A stretch of 64,000 nt of DNA from assembly GCF_963580165.1 (NCBI RefSeq), contig NZ_CAUZLM010000003.1:1-64000 (forward strand), written 5' to 3'. Shown piece by piece: positions 49,063 to 57,698 of the stretch. The translations under genes were made by a program, and so were the position numbers. This DNA comes from Fructobacillus evanidus. GTDB lineage: Bacteria; Bacillota; Bacilli; Lactobacillales; Lactobacillaceae. Under the pieces are notes generated by a model. It had not been told where the DNA came from and searched no databases. It saw nothing but the letters and a program-made list of their open reading frames with translations. Positions within the stretch are counted from its first letter, which is position 1, and every line of letters begins with the position of its first letter.

Positions 49063-49086
49063 TTTTTCTAATCTTAAATTGAAAAA
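49063..49086 (+). promoter_or_regulatory. LysR-type operator between lysR and permease
   Basis: TTTTTC (49063-49068) and GAAAAA (49081-49086) form an interrupted dyad with a 12-bp A/T-rich centre in the divergent intergenic region. A weak promoter for the permease (TTGTTA, 17 bp, TATTAG) lies to its right. Confidence 0.5.
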
Positions 49087-49152
49087 GTTTAGTTTTACTT
49101 GTTATAGGTCCAAGTATAGACTATTAGGGTAGGATTGCAAAGGAGATTGTTC

Positions 49153-50490
49153 ATGAATAATGACCAAACGGGCTTCGCCCGCACGCTGTCTCACCGTCAC
49201 GTGGCCATGATTGCCCTGGGTGGGACGATTGGAACCGGGCTTTTCTTGGGAGCCGGTTCTTCGATTCATAAGGCCGGACCAGCCATTTTGCTGGTTTACA
49301 TTATCACAGGACTATTTGTCTTTGCGATGATGCGCGCCTTGGGTGAATTGTTAGTATCAGATGATTCAAAACCAGTGTTTATTGATTTTATGACCCAGTA
49401 CTTGGGTGAACGAGCCGGCTTCGTGTTAGGCTGGACTTATTGGATTGGTTGGGTCGTGATTGCCATGACCGAGCTAACGGCGATTGGAACATACATGCAC
49501 TATTGGTTCCCTGATTGGCCGGTGTGGCCATGGGAATTAGCCTTTCTCATCGTGTTGTACTTTGTTAATACGATTGCGGTTAAGATCTTCGGCGAAACTG
49601 AGTTCTGGTTTGCCATGATTAAGATTGTCGCCATTGTCGCGATGATTATTACCGGCCTGATTTTGGCTTTGGGACACGTGAAGACGTCAATGGGTGTGAC
49701 TCAGTTTTCGACGCTGTGGTCGCACGGCTTAGTGGCAGACCATGGTAAGGGCTTGTTATCGACCTTCCAGATGGCCTTCTTCGCCTTCTTGGGTGTTGAA
49801 TTCGTCGGGATTACCGCAGCTGAAACGAAGGACCCGTTGGAAACGATTCCGCGGGCCGTTAATTCGATTGTGATTCGAATTCTGATTTTTTATATAGGTG
49901 CCTTGTCGGCCATCATGATTATCCAACCATGGACCAACTACCAGGCTGGTGAATCACCATTCGTCCAGGTGTTCTCTGGTATCGGGATTCAATCGGCAGC
50001 GGCCGTGATTAACTTCGTCGTTTTGACGGCAGCGGCTTCCGCTATTAACTCGGCCTTCTTCACGACCGGACGGATGTTGTATTCATTGGTTGGCGAAAAG
50101 TCTCGCTTTAAGAAGCTAAACAAGAACGCCATCCCCAAATCCGCCATTAACCTGTCAACGTTGATTGTCGGCCTCGCCGTGGTGGTCAACTACTTGTTCC
50201 CAACAGATGCCTTTACCCTGATTTCATCAATGGCCTCAGCAGCATTCTTGCTGATTTATATGGCTTTGATGGTCACGCACTTGCGCTTCCGCAAGGCGAC
50301 GAAGGGGCAGAAGAGCCATGGATTCCAATTACCATTGTCGCCCTTTAGCAATTATTTGACGATTGCCTTTTTGGCTTTGATTTTCGTCATCCTGTTGGTT
50401 ACACCGGCCACGACGGTAACGACTTTATTGGCTGTGCTGTGGATGGTGCTGTTGACCACGATTGCCTTCTTCAAATTTAAGAAAAATTAA
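49153..50490 (+). CDS. APC family amino-acid permease
   Basis: A 445-residue proton-coupled amino-acid transporter with about twelve helices. The AAT-family signature HVAMIALGGTIGTGLFLGAG lies at the N-terminus, and FFAFLGVEFVGITAAETKDP around residue 215 is the conserved helix 6-7 region. The frame opens at a TTG (49135), but the ATG at 49153 follows AAAGGAG by 7 nt. It is divergent from the LysR regulator that probably controls it. The substrate group (aromatic, basic, GABA or other) cannot be told. Confidence 0.88.
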   Translation: MNNDQTGFARTLSHRHVAMIALGGTIGTGLFLGAGSSIHKAGPAILLVYIITGLFVFAMMRALGELLVSDDSKPVFIDFMTQYLGERAGFVLGWTYWIGWVVIAMTELTAIGTYMHYWFPDWPVWPWELAFLIVLYFVNTIAVKIFGETEFWFAMIKIVAIVAMIITGLILALGHVKTSMGVTQFSTLWSHGLVADHGKGLLSTFQMAFFAFLGVEFVGITAAETKDPLETIPRAVNSIVIRILIFYIGALSAIMIIQPWTNYQAGESPFVQVFSGIGIQSAAAVINFVVLTAAASAINSAFFTTGRMLYSLVGEKSRFKKLNKNAIPKSAINLSTLIVGLAVVVNYLFPTDAFTLISSMASAAFLLIYMALMVTHLRFRKATKGQKSHGFQLPLSPFSNYLTIAFLALIFVILLVTPATTVTTLLAVLWMVLLTTIAFFKFKKN

Positions 50491-50513
50491 GCTGAAGCAT
50501 GAAAATCAGCTTG

Positions 50514-50550
50514 TGCCTCGTCCTTGTTTGAACAGGGGCGGGGCATTTTT
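50514..50550 (+). terminator. Permease terminator
   Basis: A long stem of 13 pairs with several G-T pairs (50514-50526 with 50533-50545) is followed by TTTTT. Confidence 0.8.
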
Positions 50551-50639
50551 GATTGGCTAAGAGAGTCGACTGATTTATTAAAAGGCGAGCTTAGAACTGT
50601 GATAAAATGAGGACAAGCGTGATTAAAGGAGTAGGATTT

Positions 50640-51401
50640 ATGAAAATTGCAGTTGTCGGTCTTGGACACATGGGAACAGCCCTTGTTCAAGGACTAAAAT
50701 TAGGTGGACACACGGTTTTGGGGTACTCATCAAATGCCAAAAAGGCGGATGCCTTGCAGATTTCAGTGGTGAGCACGTATGAGGACCTGGTGCAGTCAGA
50801 CTTTGATGTGTTGATGTTGACGGTGCCAGCCAAATTGGTAACGGCAGTTTTGGCAAAAATTGTTGCCGCCGGTCTTTCTGACAAGGTCATTGTCCTTTCT
50901 GCGGCTGCCAGCGTGCAAAACGCTGATTTACGGGCGGCAGCGCCAAACAACCCGGTCACGACCTTTATTCCAAATATCCCAGTTGCGGTTCAGGCCGGCA
51001 CGATTGCTTTGGCTGCTGATGAATCCGTTACCGGTCAAAATGACCAGGTGGTCCATGCTGTTTTGGAGTCGCTGGGGGATGTCTTGGTGGTGAAAGAAGA
51101 CCAATTAGCCATTGCCGGAACTATCGGCGGTTGCTCACCAGCCTTTATCGATGTCTTGATGGATGCTATGGAAGACGCTGCCGTAGCCAAGGGGATGGAT
51201 CGCAAGCAAGCGGGGCAGATGGTGGCCTCAGTGGTAGCGGGGACGGCACAATTGGCGCAACAGTCTGATTTGTCCGCTGGTGACTTGAAGGGGCAGATTA
51301 CATCGCCTGGGGGTACAACGATTAAGGGCGTCTTAGCTCTAGATCAGCATGGCTTCCGCGGGGCAGTGCATGCCGCTATCTTGGCAGCAGCTGGTGATTA
51401 A
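50640..51401 (+). CDS. proC: Pyrroline-5-carboxylate reductase
   Basis: A 253-residue NAD(P)H-dependent enzyme for the last step of proline synthesis. It has a Rossmann start (KIAVVGLGHMGTALVQGL), the FIPNIPVAV segment and the C-terminal signature with TSPGGTTIKGV (about residues 220-230). The frame opens at 50607, but the ATG at 50640 has AAAGGAG 8 nt upstream and gives the normal start. A -10-like TAAAAT lies at about 50603. It is monocistronic. Confidence 0.92.
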   Translation: MKIAVVGLGHMGTALVQGLKLGGHTVLGYSSNAKKADALQISVVSTYEDLVQSDFDVLMLTVPAKLVTAVLAKIVAAGLSDKVIVLSAAASVQNADLRAAAPNNPVTTFIPNIPVAVQAGTIALAADESVTGQNDQVVHAVLESLGDVLVVKEDQLAIAGTIGGCSPAFIDVLMDAMEDAAVAKGMDRKQAGQMVASVVAGTAQLAQQSDLSAGDLKGQITSPGGTTIKGVLALDQHGFRGAVHAAILAAAGD

Positions 51402-51434
51402 AAGCCTTGAGCTTTTAAGTGATTGAAATCAACT

Positions 51435-51475
51435 TGGGACCAAGGAGCGAAACCGCTTCTTAGCCCCATTTTTTT
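51435..51475 (+). terminator. proC terminator
   Basis: An interrupted stem (TGGG at 51435-51438 with CCCA at 51465-51468, plus AAG/CTT and AGCG/CGCT inside) is followed by a T tract. Confidence 0.75.
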
Positions 51476-51491
51476 ATGAGAGAGGGAGAGA

Positions 51492-51965
51492 ATGATGCAA
51501 GCACTGCCGGAAGCAATCAAAAAAGTCTGGTACATCATGGAAGTCATTGGCGCCATCGTAATTTTAGCCATTTACTTTGCTGGAAATTGGGCTTTACAAC
51601 ATTTTTTGAAGTTTTATCTACCAATTTGGGCAATCTGGGGTCTCTTTTTGGCCATTGTGCTCTGGTTTGTCGGCGGGATCTTATTAGTCCGTTACCGCTA
51701 TGCTTTTTACCATTTTATGGTTAACGGAACGAATGTCGAAATTAAAAAGGGCTTCTTCTTCCGGACTCATACTGCGATTCCAATTGCCCGGGTGCAGAAC
51801 GTCGATTTGGACCAGGGACCGATTTTACGGGTGTTTAAATTACAACAGGTGCATATTTTGACGGGTGGCTCCGGTCATCAAATTGAGGCTTTAACGGAGG
51901 AGGAGGCCGAAAAGTTTAAGGATAGGGTCATGACGTTGGCCAGGGAGGCCCGACATGAAGGCTAA
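51492..51965 (+). CDS. ydbS: PH domain membrane protein, YdbS-like
   Basis: A 157-residue protein with two membrane helices (about residues 16-36 and 46-66) and a bacterial PH-like domain with GFFFRTHTAIPIARVQNVDLD. It resembles YdbS of Bacillus, whose ydbST pair belongs to the sigma-W envelope-stress regulon and has been linked to bacteriocin resistance. A role in the envelope here is inferred. GGGAGAG precedes the ATG. It overlaps the next gene by 11 bp, as expected for a YdbS-YdbT pair. Confidence 0.82.
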   Translation: MMQALPEAIKKVWYIMEVIGAIVILAIYFAGNWALQHFLKFYLPIWAIWGLFLAIVLWFVGGILLVRYRYAFYHFMVNGTNVEIKKGFFFRTHTAIPIARVQNVDLDQGPILRVFKLQQVHILTGGSGHQIEALTEEEAEKFKDRVMTLAREARHEG

Positions 51966-53536
51966 GCACTTACATCCCCTTGCTTTTGTTTTGGATTTTT
52001 ACCGGCAGTTGAAAAACATGGTGGCCTTTGCCTTAGCTATTCTGTTCTTTTTCCACTTTGCTTGGTGGGAGTGGGCCTTGCTTTTCTTGGCTATGGTGGT
52101 TTGGTCGATTTTAAGTTTCTGGATGAAGACCTATGAACTCACGGAGACTGAACTGATTTACCGGTCGGGCGTGTTGGAACGTCAGGTCCGCCACTTGCCC
52201 TACCACAAAATTCAAAATATTCATCGAAAGCAATGGTTTTTCCTGCAACCGTTTCATTTGGAGGACATTGCTGTTGACTCCGGGGGGGAAGGGGGCCAAG
52301 AAAAATCAGATTTCCCTCTCCGTTGTGCCAACGTGGGTAGCGCTGGTCCTTGAGCAAAAGCGACAGGATGAAACGACCAATCTGGTTGCCTTGATTGAGC
52401 GGGCACAAGTTCAGGCACAAAAAGAAGGGCCAGTGACACAGGAGCCAGATTTGTCAGCCGCCGAGGAAACCCCGCAGAGGCAGCCGCTTGAGTTTGAAAA
52501 TGACCAAGCAACCGCCACTCGAACAAGCTCATTGCGGTCAAATGGTTCTAGTAGACAATCTGATGACTCCTACCGGGCCTCAATTTTTTCTCTGATTACC
52601 TATGCCGTGACGACGCCGGAAGTCATCTTTCAATTTTTTATTTTTGTTGGCGGGGTTGCCCACTTAGATCAACAAGGGGTAGTCAGCCGTTGGCTTGAGC
52701 AGGAGTTTACTAACCATGTTCTGGGCCTGGGCGCCCTAGTAATGGTCTTGCTGGTGGTTTTGTTTGTCCTGATTGTGGTTGCTTTTAACGTGCTGCGAAC
52801 GGTGATCCTGTATTTTGGTTTTGAAGTTCATCATGATGCTGGTCATTTGACAATCTCTCGGGGACTTTTTGAACGACAAACTATGCATTTGTCGATTAAC
52901 AGGATGCAAACCGTTGAGATTCGTCAAAATATTTTCCGACAGTTATTGGGCTTAGCGACCGTTAAAACGCGGTTGATTACCGATGAAAATGGCGAAGATA
53001 AGGTTTCTAAAAACGTACCAACCTTGATTCCAATGGTAAAATCAGGAGTTGTTGACCAGTACTTGTCACAGTGGCTGCCTAATTTTCCTAATCGACCAGT
53101 ACAAAAGACTAGTGGGTCGACTTATCAAATTTTGACAATGATTCGTAATGGTCTCTTTTGGACGTTACCATTTGGGCTTGCCATCATCTATGTCTTTCAA
53201 CGGTGGTTGTTAGTCGTTGTGCTGGTTTTGCTTGTCTTGGCCTTTGTTGCCGGTGCCGGTGTGTATAAAGGAAAGGCGACAACCGCTCAAGTGGTTAACG
53301 GACAGATCCTTGTTTTAAAAACGGCGAAGAATTACGAAACCATCACCACCTATATGGCCTGGGATAAGATTCAGTCGCTTTCAATTAAGCAAAGTTGGTG
53401 GCTGGCCCGTCGCAATCAGCGAGCCCACCTTGCCGTGGTGGTCCGAACTGATACCAGTACGAAGGTGTTGACCGTCCGTTACTTGCCAATGGAGGAGGTG
53501 CAGACCATCTTTGATTGGTACCAATCGCTTGGCTAA
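51955..53536 (+). pseudogene. ydbT: YdbT-like PH domain membrane protein, frameshifted at a G7 tract
   Basis: The gene begins at 51955 with two membrane helices and a PH-like module with RHLPYHKIQNIH, ending near FHLEDIAVDSGG. At 52282-52288 there are seven Gs. The original frame then reads only to a stop at 52353, whereas the continuation (NQISLSVVP and onward, further helices and more PH-like modules) is in another frame to 53536. Six Gs would join both parts into one protein of about 526 residues, the size expected for YdbT. It may be a real mutation, a phase-variable tract or a sequencing error. Confidence 0.8.
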
Positions 53537-53654
53537 AACGCACATTCGTTGCAGAAATCAGTGAATAAAAAGTGGCTTGGACTGTCGTGTTTGATTGTAG
53601 GTGGCTCCGGTCCAATTAAATGATATAATGGCACTGATTTTTTTGGTAAAAGAA

Positions 53655-53694
53655 AAAAGAGTCGAGAATACAATCATGTATTTTCGGCTCTTTT
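53655..53694. terminator. Bidirectional terminator ydbT / marR
   Basis: An imperfect stem of about 18 positions (53655-53672 with 53677-53694) with loop ATCA and A-rich and T-rich ends lies between convergent genes. Confidence 0.85.
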
Positions 53695-53722
53695 CAATTG
53701 GTGTTGATTTACTTGGACGATT

Positions 53723-54181
53723 TTAGTAGTGGTGGGTTTTGACGACTGCCTGAGCCTGATCAATGCTTTCTGGCAAAGAGGCGTCAAATTGGCTCCACAG
53801 ATCTTGGTCAAATTGATTGACGATGTCTAAGGCCTGTTGCAATTTTTCCTCACCAGCCTGGGTTAATGAGAGGGCTTTTGAACGCGGATTCTTCTTACCG
53901 GGGTAGCGGTCTAAAAGATCTTCGCGACTAAGTTTGGTAATAATAGCTGAAGCAGTCATGGCATCAACGTCTGCTGCCTTGGCCACCATGATTTGAGTAA
54001 TCTCGGTATTTTGTAAACTGAGGCCATGGACAGTAGCCAGAATTTGAAATTGGGGGTGGGTCAAGTCAAGTTCACGGAGACGGTATTTCATTTGGCGGAA
54101 CCAATCAGTATATAAGTTGAAGAATTTCTGATTGGTCGAATCCATGTAGCGAGAAAGTGAAGCAGTTTTGACAGGGCTCAT
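53723..54181 (-). CDS. MarR family transcriptional regulator
   Basis: A 152-residue winged-helix regulator. It shows the dimer helix, a helix-turn-helix around NTEITQIMVAKAADVDAMTASAIITKL (residues 58-84) and the wing RYPGKKNPRSKA. AAGGAGG lies before the ATG on the minus strand. A perfect palindrome (54211-54224) lies about 30 bp upstream in its own promoter region, pointing to autoregulation. It is divergent from the TPP-controlled thiamine operon, but control of that operon is not evident. Confidence 0.88.
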   Translation of the reverse strand: MSPVKTASLSRYMDSTNQKFFNLYTDWFRQMKYRLRELDLTHPQFQILATVHGLSLQNTEITQIMVAKAADVDAMTASAIITKLSREDLLDRYPGKKNPRSKALSLTQAGEEKLQQALDIVNQFDQDLWSQFDASLPESIDQAQAVVKTHHY

Positions 54182-54210
54182 GGGAACCTCCTTGGTGTTA
54201 GTGCTGATTG

Positions 54211-54224
54211 ATAAGTATACTTAT
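54211..54224. promoter_or_regulatory. Palindromic operator of the MarR gene
   Basis: The perfect 14-bp palindrome ATAAGTATACTTAT overlaps TATAAG/TATACT sequences that could be the -10 of the minus-strand MarR promoter. Confidence 0.65.
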
Positions 54225-54296
54225 AATATAACTGATTTCACGGCAGGTGGCAAGTCCGTACGACGAAGTTTTTCACACGGGTTCTAATTTCCGTGC

Positions 54297-54388
54297 TATA
54301 CTGCTTGTGTGATAAATAAAGTTGGGGTGCCCTGAGCTGAGATTATACCCATTGAACCTGATGCCGCTAGCACGGTCGCAGGAAACTT
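54297..54388 (+). promoter_or_regulatory. TPP riboswitch and promoter of tenA-thiD-thiE-thiM
   Basis: A -10 TATACT (54297-54302) is followed by a full THI-box (54318-54388): GGGGTGCC, GCTGAGA, ACCCATTGAACCTGATG and the 3' CACGGTCGCAGGAAAC. The closing stem pairs AAGTT with AACTT. It reports thiamine pyrophosphate levels to the salvage operon. Confidence 0.93.
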
Positions 54389-54449
54389 CGAAAAACGGAT
54401 TTAAATCCTGATGCCTTTGCCCATTTTCGGCAATTGTTAGCAGGCCAGA

Positions 54450-54478
54450 AGTCCTCAGCTCAGGCTGAGGGCTTTTTA
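54450..54478 (+). terminator. TPP riboswitch terminator
   Basis: A 10-bp stem (54450-54459 with 54464-54473, one G-T pair) with loop TCAG and a T tract lies between the aptamer and tenA, as expected for ligand-controlled attenuation. Confidence 0.85.
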
Positions 54479-54547
54479 TTATGTTCAAAAAGGTGACTGC
54501 CAACGCCACAGTCCGCCAAAATAAAGTTGATGATTGAGGAGAAAAAA

Positions 54548-55204
54548 ATGACAAAAACGCTGCCGTTTTCCGACCGCTTTATGCAAGTGATGGAAGAACA
54601 CAAGGCTGATTTTTATGCTAATCCCTTTATTCAAGCAATGATTGCTGGGGAGGTTCATCCAAAGGCACTGCTCTACTATGTTCAGCAAGATTATCGTTAC
54701 CTGGGTCATTATTTGCCATTGTATGAGCAGGTCTGCCAGACATTGACCGGGCAAACAATTGATGCCGAAGTGGTCGACGATCATCGCGAATACACTGCTC
54801 ATAAGATTTTGTTGGATTTGGCTCAAACTGACGATAAGAGTATCCAAGAGGGCAAGTATCCAAATTCAATGGTCACTGACCAGTACGTCAACCATATGGT
54901 CAAATCAGTTGAAAAGGATCCGTTTATCGGTTTGGTTGCCTTGGCTGCTTGTCCCTATGACTATGCCTACTTGGCTGATTTGTTGATTCGTGATGGCCTC
55001 ATCAAGCCGGATAATCCCTTTATGCCATGGGTTGGCTATTACCGGGGGATTGATAAGGGCTTGACGCGACCAATGTTGGCTTTGGTTAATCAGACGGCCG
55101 AACAAGTTAGTCCCGAAGTGCAAGAAGAGGCCTTGGCTGCTTTTATCCAATCAACGAAGTATGAAAATCAATTCTTCCTGCAGGGAATGGAGGCAACAAA
55201 ATGA
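54548..55204 (+). CDS. tenA: Aminopyrimidine aminohydrolase TenA (thiaminase II)
   Basis: A 218-residue enzyme that hydrolyses aminopyrimidine breakdown products of thiamine to hydroxymethylpyrimidine. Family features are the N-terminal FMQVMEEHKADFYANPFIQA, YYVQQDYRYLGHYLPLYEQ and ALAACPYDYAYLA, where the Cys is the probable nucleophile. The frame opens at 54527, but the ATG at 54548 follows TGAGGAG. It is the first gene of the thiamine salvage operon, and its stop overlaps the thiD start (ATGA). Confidence 0.93.
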   Translation: MTKTLPFSDRFMQVMEEHKADFYANPFIQAMIAGEVHPKALLYYVQQDYRYLGHYLPLYEQVCQTLTGQTIDAEVVDDHREYTAHKILLDLAQTDDKSIQEGKYPNSMVTDQYVNHMVKSVEKDPFIGLVALAACPYDYAYLADLLIRDGLIKPDNPFMPWVGYYRGIDKGLTRPMLALVNQTAEQVSPEVQEEALAAFIQSTKYENQFFLQGMEATK

Positions 55205-56016
55205 TTGATCCAAACCAATATCCGACAGCATTGACCATTGCGGGGTCTGATTCTGGTGGTGGCGCCGGCATGCAGGCCGATATTAAGACCATGCAGGCAT
55301 GCAAGACTTATTCGACGGTCGTGGTAGCCGGGTTAACCGCACAAAATACACTGGGTGTGCAGGGTGCTTATCCAACTGATTTAGCCGTGATTGACCAACA
55401 GTTTGCCTCGGTGATGGCTGACTTTGATGTCCGTGCAGCCAAGACGGGGGCACTCTTTGACGAAGCTCGCGTCCTCCAGGTGGCGAAAAATATTCGACAC
55501 TACCAACAAAAGAATTTTGTGGTCGACCCCGTGATGGTCGCCAAGGGCGGGGCCACCTTGCTTGACCCAGCCGGCATTTCGGCCTTGAAAAATCATCTGT
55601 TGCCATTAGCAACGCTGGTGACACCAAACCTTCCCGAAGCCGAACTTTTAGCCGATATGAAAATCAGTAACCGCGACGACATGGTTACTGCCGGTCAAAA
55701 GATTCAAGCGTTGGGTGTTCCAAATGTCATCGTCAAGGGTGGCCATGGGGAAGGCCCAGTCATTTATGATTATGTCTTATTAGAAAACGAAGAAGGCTTT
55801 TGGTTGGAAGGAAAAAAGGTTGAAACGTCAAGCAAGCACGGGACGGGGGACACCCTCTCGGCTGCGATTACGTCCTTTTTGGCCCAAGGTGATTCCCTGC
55901 GAGAAGCAATTGAAAAGGGCCACCGCTATATGAATGCCATTATTGGTCAGCCACTAGTTATCGGTCACGGTCATGGTCCTTTGAACCATGGCCAGTGGCC
56001 GAATCCAGAAGATTAA
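55201..56016 (+). CDS. thiD: Hydroxymethylpyrimidine (phosphomethylpyrimidine) kinase
   Basis: A 271-residue ribokinase-fold enzyme that phosphorylates hydroxymethylpyrimidine and its phosphate to give the pyrophosphate used by ThiE. It shows the start TIAGSDSGGGAGMQADIKT, DPVMVAKGG, TPNLPEAELL and the catalytic loop KHGTGDTLSAAI. Overlap with tenA suggests that TenA product passes directly to this step. Its size is normal for ThiD of Firmicutes. Confidence 0.94.
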   Translation: MIDPNQYPTALTIAGSDSGGGAGMQADIKTMQACKTYSTVVVAGLTAQNTLGVQGAYPTDLAVIDQQFASVMADFDVRAAKTGALFDEARVLQVAKNIRHYQQKNFVVDPVMVAKGGATLLDPAGISALKNHLLPLATLVTPNLPEAELLADMKISNRDDMVTAGQKIQALGVPNVIVKGGHGEGPVIYDYVLLENEEGFWLEGKKVETSSKHGTGDTLSAAITSFLAQGDSLREAIEKGHRYMNAIIGQPLVIGHGHGPLNHGQWPNPED

Positions 56017-56028
56017 GAGGGAAAGATA

Positions 56029-56676
56029 ATGAATTTTGATCCTGCATCATTAACGGTTTATCTCGTTGTGGGTAGCCAAAACGTCAACGACGATCCAAAC
56101 GAAGTGATTCGCGTCGTTCAAGAGGCCTGTGACGCCGGCGTAACGGCTGTCCAGTACCGCGAAAAGGACCACTCAAAGTTGAACCAGGCGGAAAAGGTGG
56201 CGCTGGGCCAGAAAATCAGAAGCATTACCAAAGAAGCCAATGTGCCTTTGTATGTCGATGATGACCTGCCTTTGGCACTGGCCATTCAGGCGGATGGCCT
56301 GCATGTTGGTCAGGGTGACACACCGGTGCGAGCCATCCATGAGGTGGCACCTGATTTACTACTTGGTTTATCCGTCCATGATCTAAAAGAGCTAGCTGCC
56401 AGTGAAGCTGATTTGGCAGTCGTTGACTACTTGGGCGTTGGGCCGGCTTTTGCAACGACCAGTAAGGAAAAGGTCAAAGAGGCTATTGGGCCAGAAGGCG
56501 TTTTGGCGGTTGCATCCAAGAGCCCGCTATCGGTTGTGGCCATTGGTGGTATCCATGAAGAGAACTGCCAGGAATTGGCGGAGCTGCCGATTGCGGGTGT
56601 TGCCGTGATTTCGGCTATTACCGCTAGCGATGATATTCAACGAAGTGTTCAGAAATTACGAGGAGTGACAAAATGA
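56029..56676 (+). CDS. thiE: Thiamine phosphate synthase
   Basis: A 215-residue TIM-barrel enzyme that joins hydroxymethylpyrimidine pyrophosphate and thiazole phosphate into thiamine phosphate. It contains GVTAVQYREKD, VPLYVDDDLPLALAIQADG, LHVGQGD, LGVGPAFATTSK and VVAIGGI, all conserved substrate-binding loops. GAGGGAAAG precedes the ATG. It overlaps thiM by 4 bp. Confidence 0.95.
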   Translation: MNFDPASLTVYLVVGSQNVNDDPNEVIRVVQEACDAGVTAVQYREKDHSKLNQAEKVALGQKIRSITKEANVPLYVDDDLPLALAIQADGLHVGQGDTPVRAIHEVAPDLLLGLSVHDLKELAASEADLAVVDYLGVGPAFATTSKEKVKEAIGPEGVLAVASKSPLSVVAIGGIHEENCQELAELPIAGVAVISAITASDDIQRSVQKLRGVTK

Positions 56677-57464
56677 GTCAAACAATCTTAACTGCCGTTC
56701 GCAAGAACCAACCCATCGTCTTGAACGTGGCCAATAGCGTTACCCCCCAATTGGTGGCCAATGCCATCGCCTATATTGGTGCTTCACCAATCATGCTCGA
56801 AGATCCGCTGGATGCCGCTGATTTGACGAAAATTGCCAACGCCGTGACCTTGAATTTGGGTTCAACTTCTGAAAATTCACAAAAGGTGATGATTAATAGT
56901 GGGAAGACAGCCAACGAATTGGGCCTTCCCGTTGTCTTCGATCCCGTTGCTGTTGGGGCAACGCCATTGCGGTCAAAGCGGGCCAAGGAACTCTTGGAAT
57001 CCGTTAAGGTGAGCATCGTGCGTGGAAACCTCGGTGAGGTAGCGACTCTGGCTGAAGTCGAATGGGAAAGCCATGGCATCGATGCCGGTAGCGGTACGGC
57101 TGATCCAGTTGAAATTGTCCAGAAGGCTGCTCAAAAGCTTGGTGCCGTTGTAGTCGCAACTGGTGTTCATGACCTAGTGTCAGACGGTCAGACGGTCTAC
57201 CAGATTGATAATTCGGCTAGCCAATTGGCAACCAATGTTGGCATGGGGGATGCGTTGGACGGCTTGTTGGGCGCCTTTGCTAGTCAAAGCATGGATTTGG
57301 CTGATTTGGCCTATGCGGCCGCTGCACTGCCCGTTGCCGGTGAGTTGGCGGTGGCAGAGGGGGTTGCCGGCCCTGCTGATTTCTTGAACAAGATGCTCGA
57401 CCAGTTGGGCAACTTAACGGATGAAAAGCTCCAAGAACAAATCAGCCTGCACCAAGTCAAGTGA
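56673..57464 (+). CDS. thiM: Hydroxyethylthiazole kinase
   Basis: A 263-residue ribokinase-like enzyme that phosphorylates the thiazole alcohol for use by ThiE. It shows the N-terminal NVANSVTPQLVANAIAYIGAS, VVFDPVAVGAT, VRGNLGEV and a C-terminal region with NVGMGDALDGLLGAF. Many ThiM proteins have G-C-G near the catalytic loop, but here it is VGMGDALDG. AGGAG precedes the ATG within the thiE end. It completes the salvage route tenA-thiD-thiE-thiM. Confidence 0.93.
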   Translation: MSQTILTAVRKNQPIVLNVANSVTPQLVANAIAYIGASPIMLEDPLDAADLTKIANAVTLNLGSTSENSQKVMINSGKTANELGLPVVFDPVAVGATPLRSKRAKELLESVKVSIVRGNLGEVATLAEVEWESHGIDAGSGTADPVEIVQKAAQKLGAVVVATGVHDLVSDGQTVYQIDNSASQLATNVGMGDALDGLLGAFASQSMDLADLAYAAAALPVAGELAVAEGVAGPADFLNKMLDQLGNLTDEKLQEQISLHQVK

Positions 57465-57535
57465 TGATTGTGGCTTTGGCTGCTGGTCGCTCCTCCAGTA
57501 GAAATGAGCTAATGTGTAATCCATCTTAGCGCGTT

Positions 57536-57616
57536 AGCATGCTGTGTCAGTTGGTTGCCGGACTAGGTGGTCCAGTCACAAAACTGCCCGTCAGCGTCGT
57601 AGCACGCTGTGTCAGT
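57536..57616 (+). repeat. Direct repeat pair between thiM and the tautomerase gene
   Basis: AGCATGCTGTGTCAGT (57536-57551) and AGCACGCTGTGTCAGT (57601-57616) differ at one base and start 65 bp apart. The 234-bp gap has no gene. Its function is unknown. Confidence 0.5.
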
Positions 57617-57698
57617 GTTTATTACACTCGTGATTGTGCCTATCAGGCTTTTATGCTAGGATTAGTCTATTAGCAAAGCCACATGAGGAGAAATGCGC

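Noticed and set aside
55283..55627. Antisense 114-codon frame inside thiD
   Set aside because: It is a shadow of thiD, with no ribosome binding site or recognisable domain.
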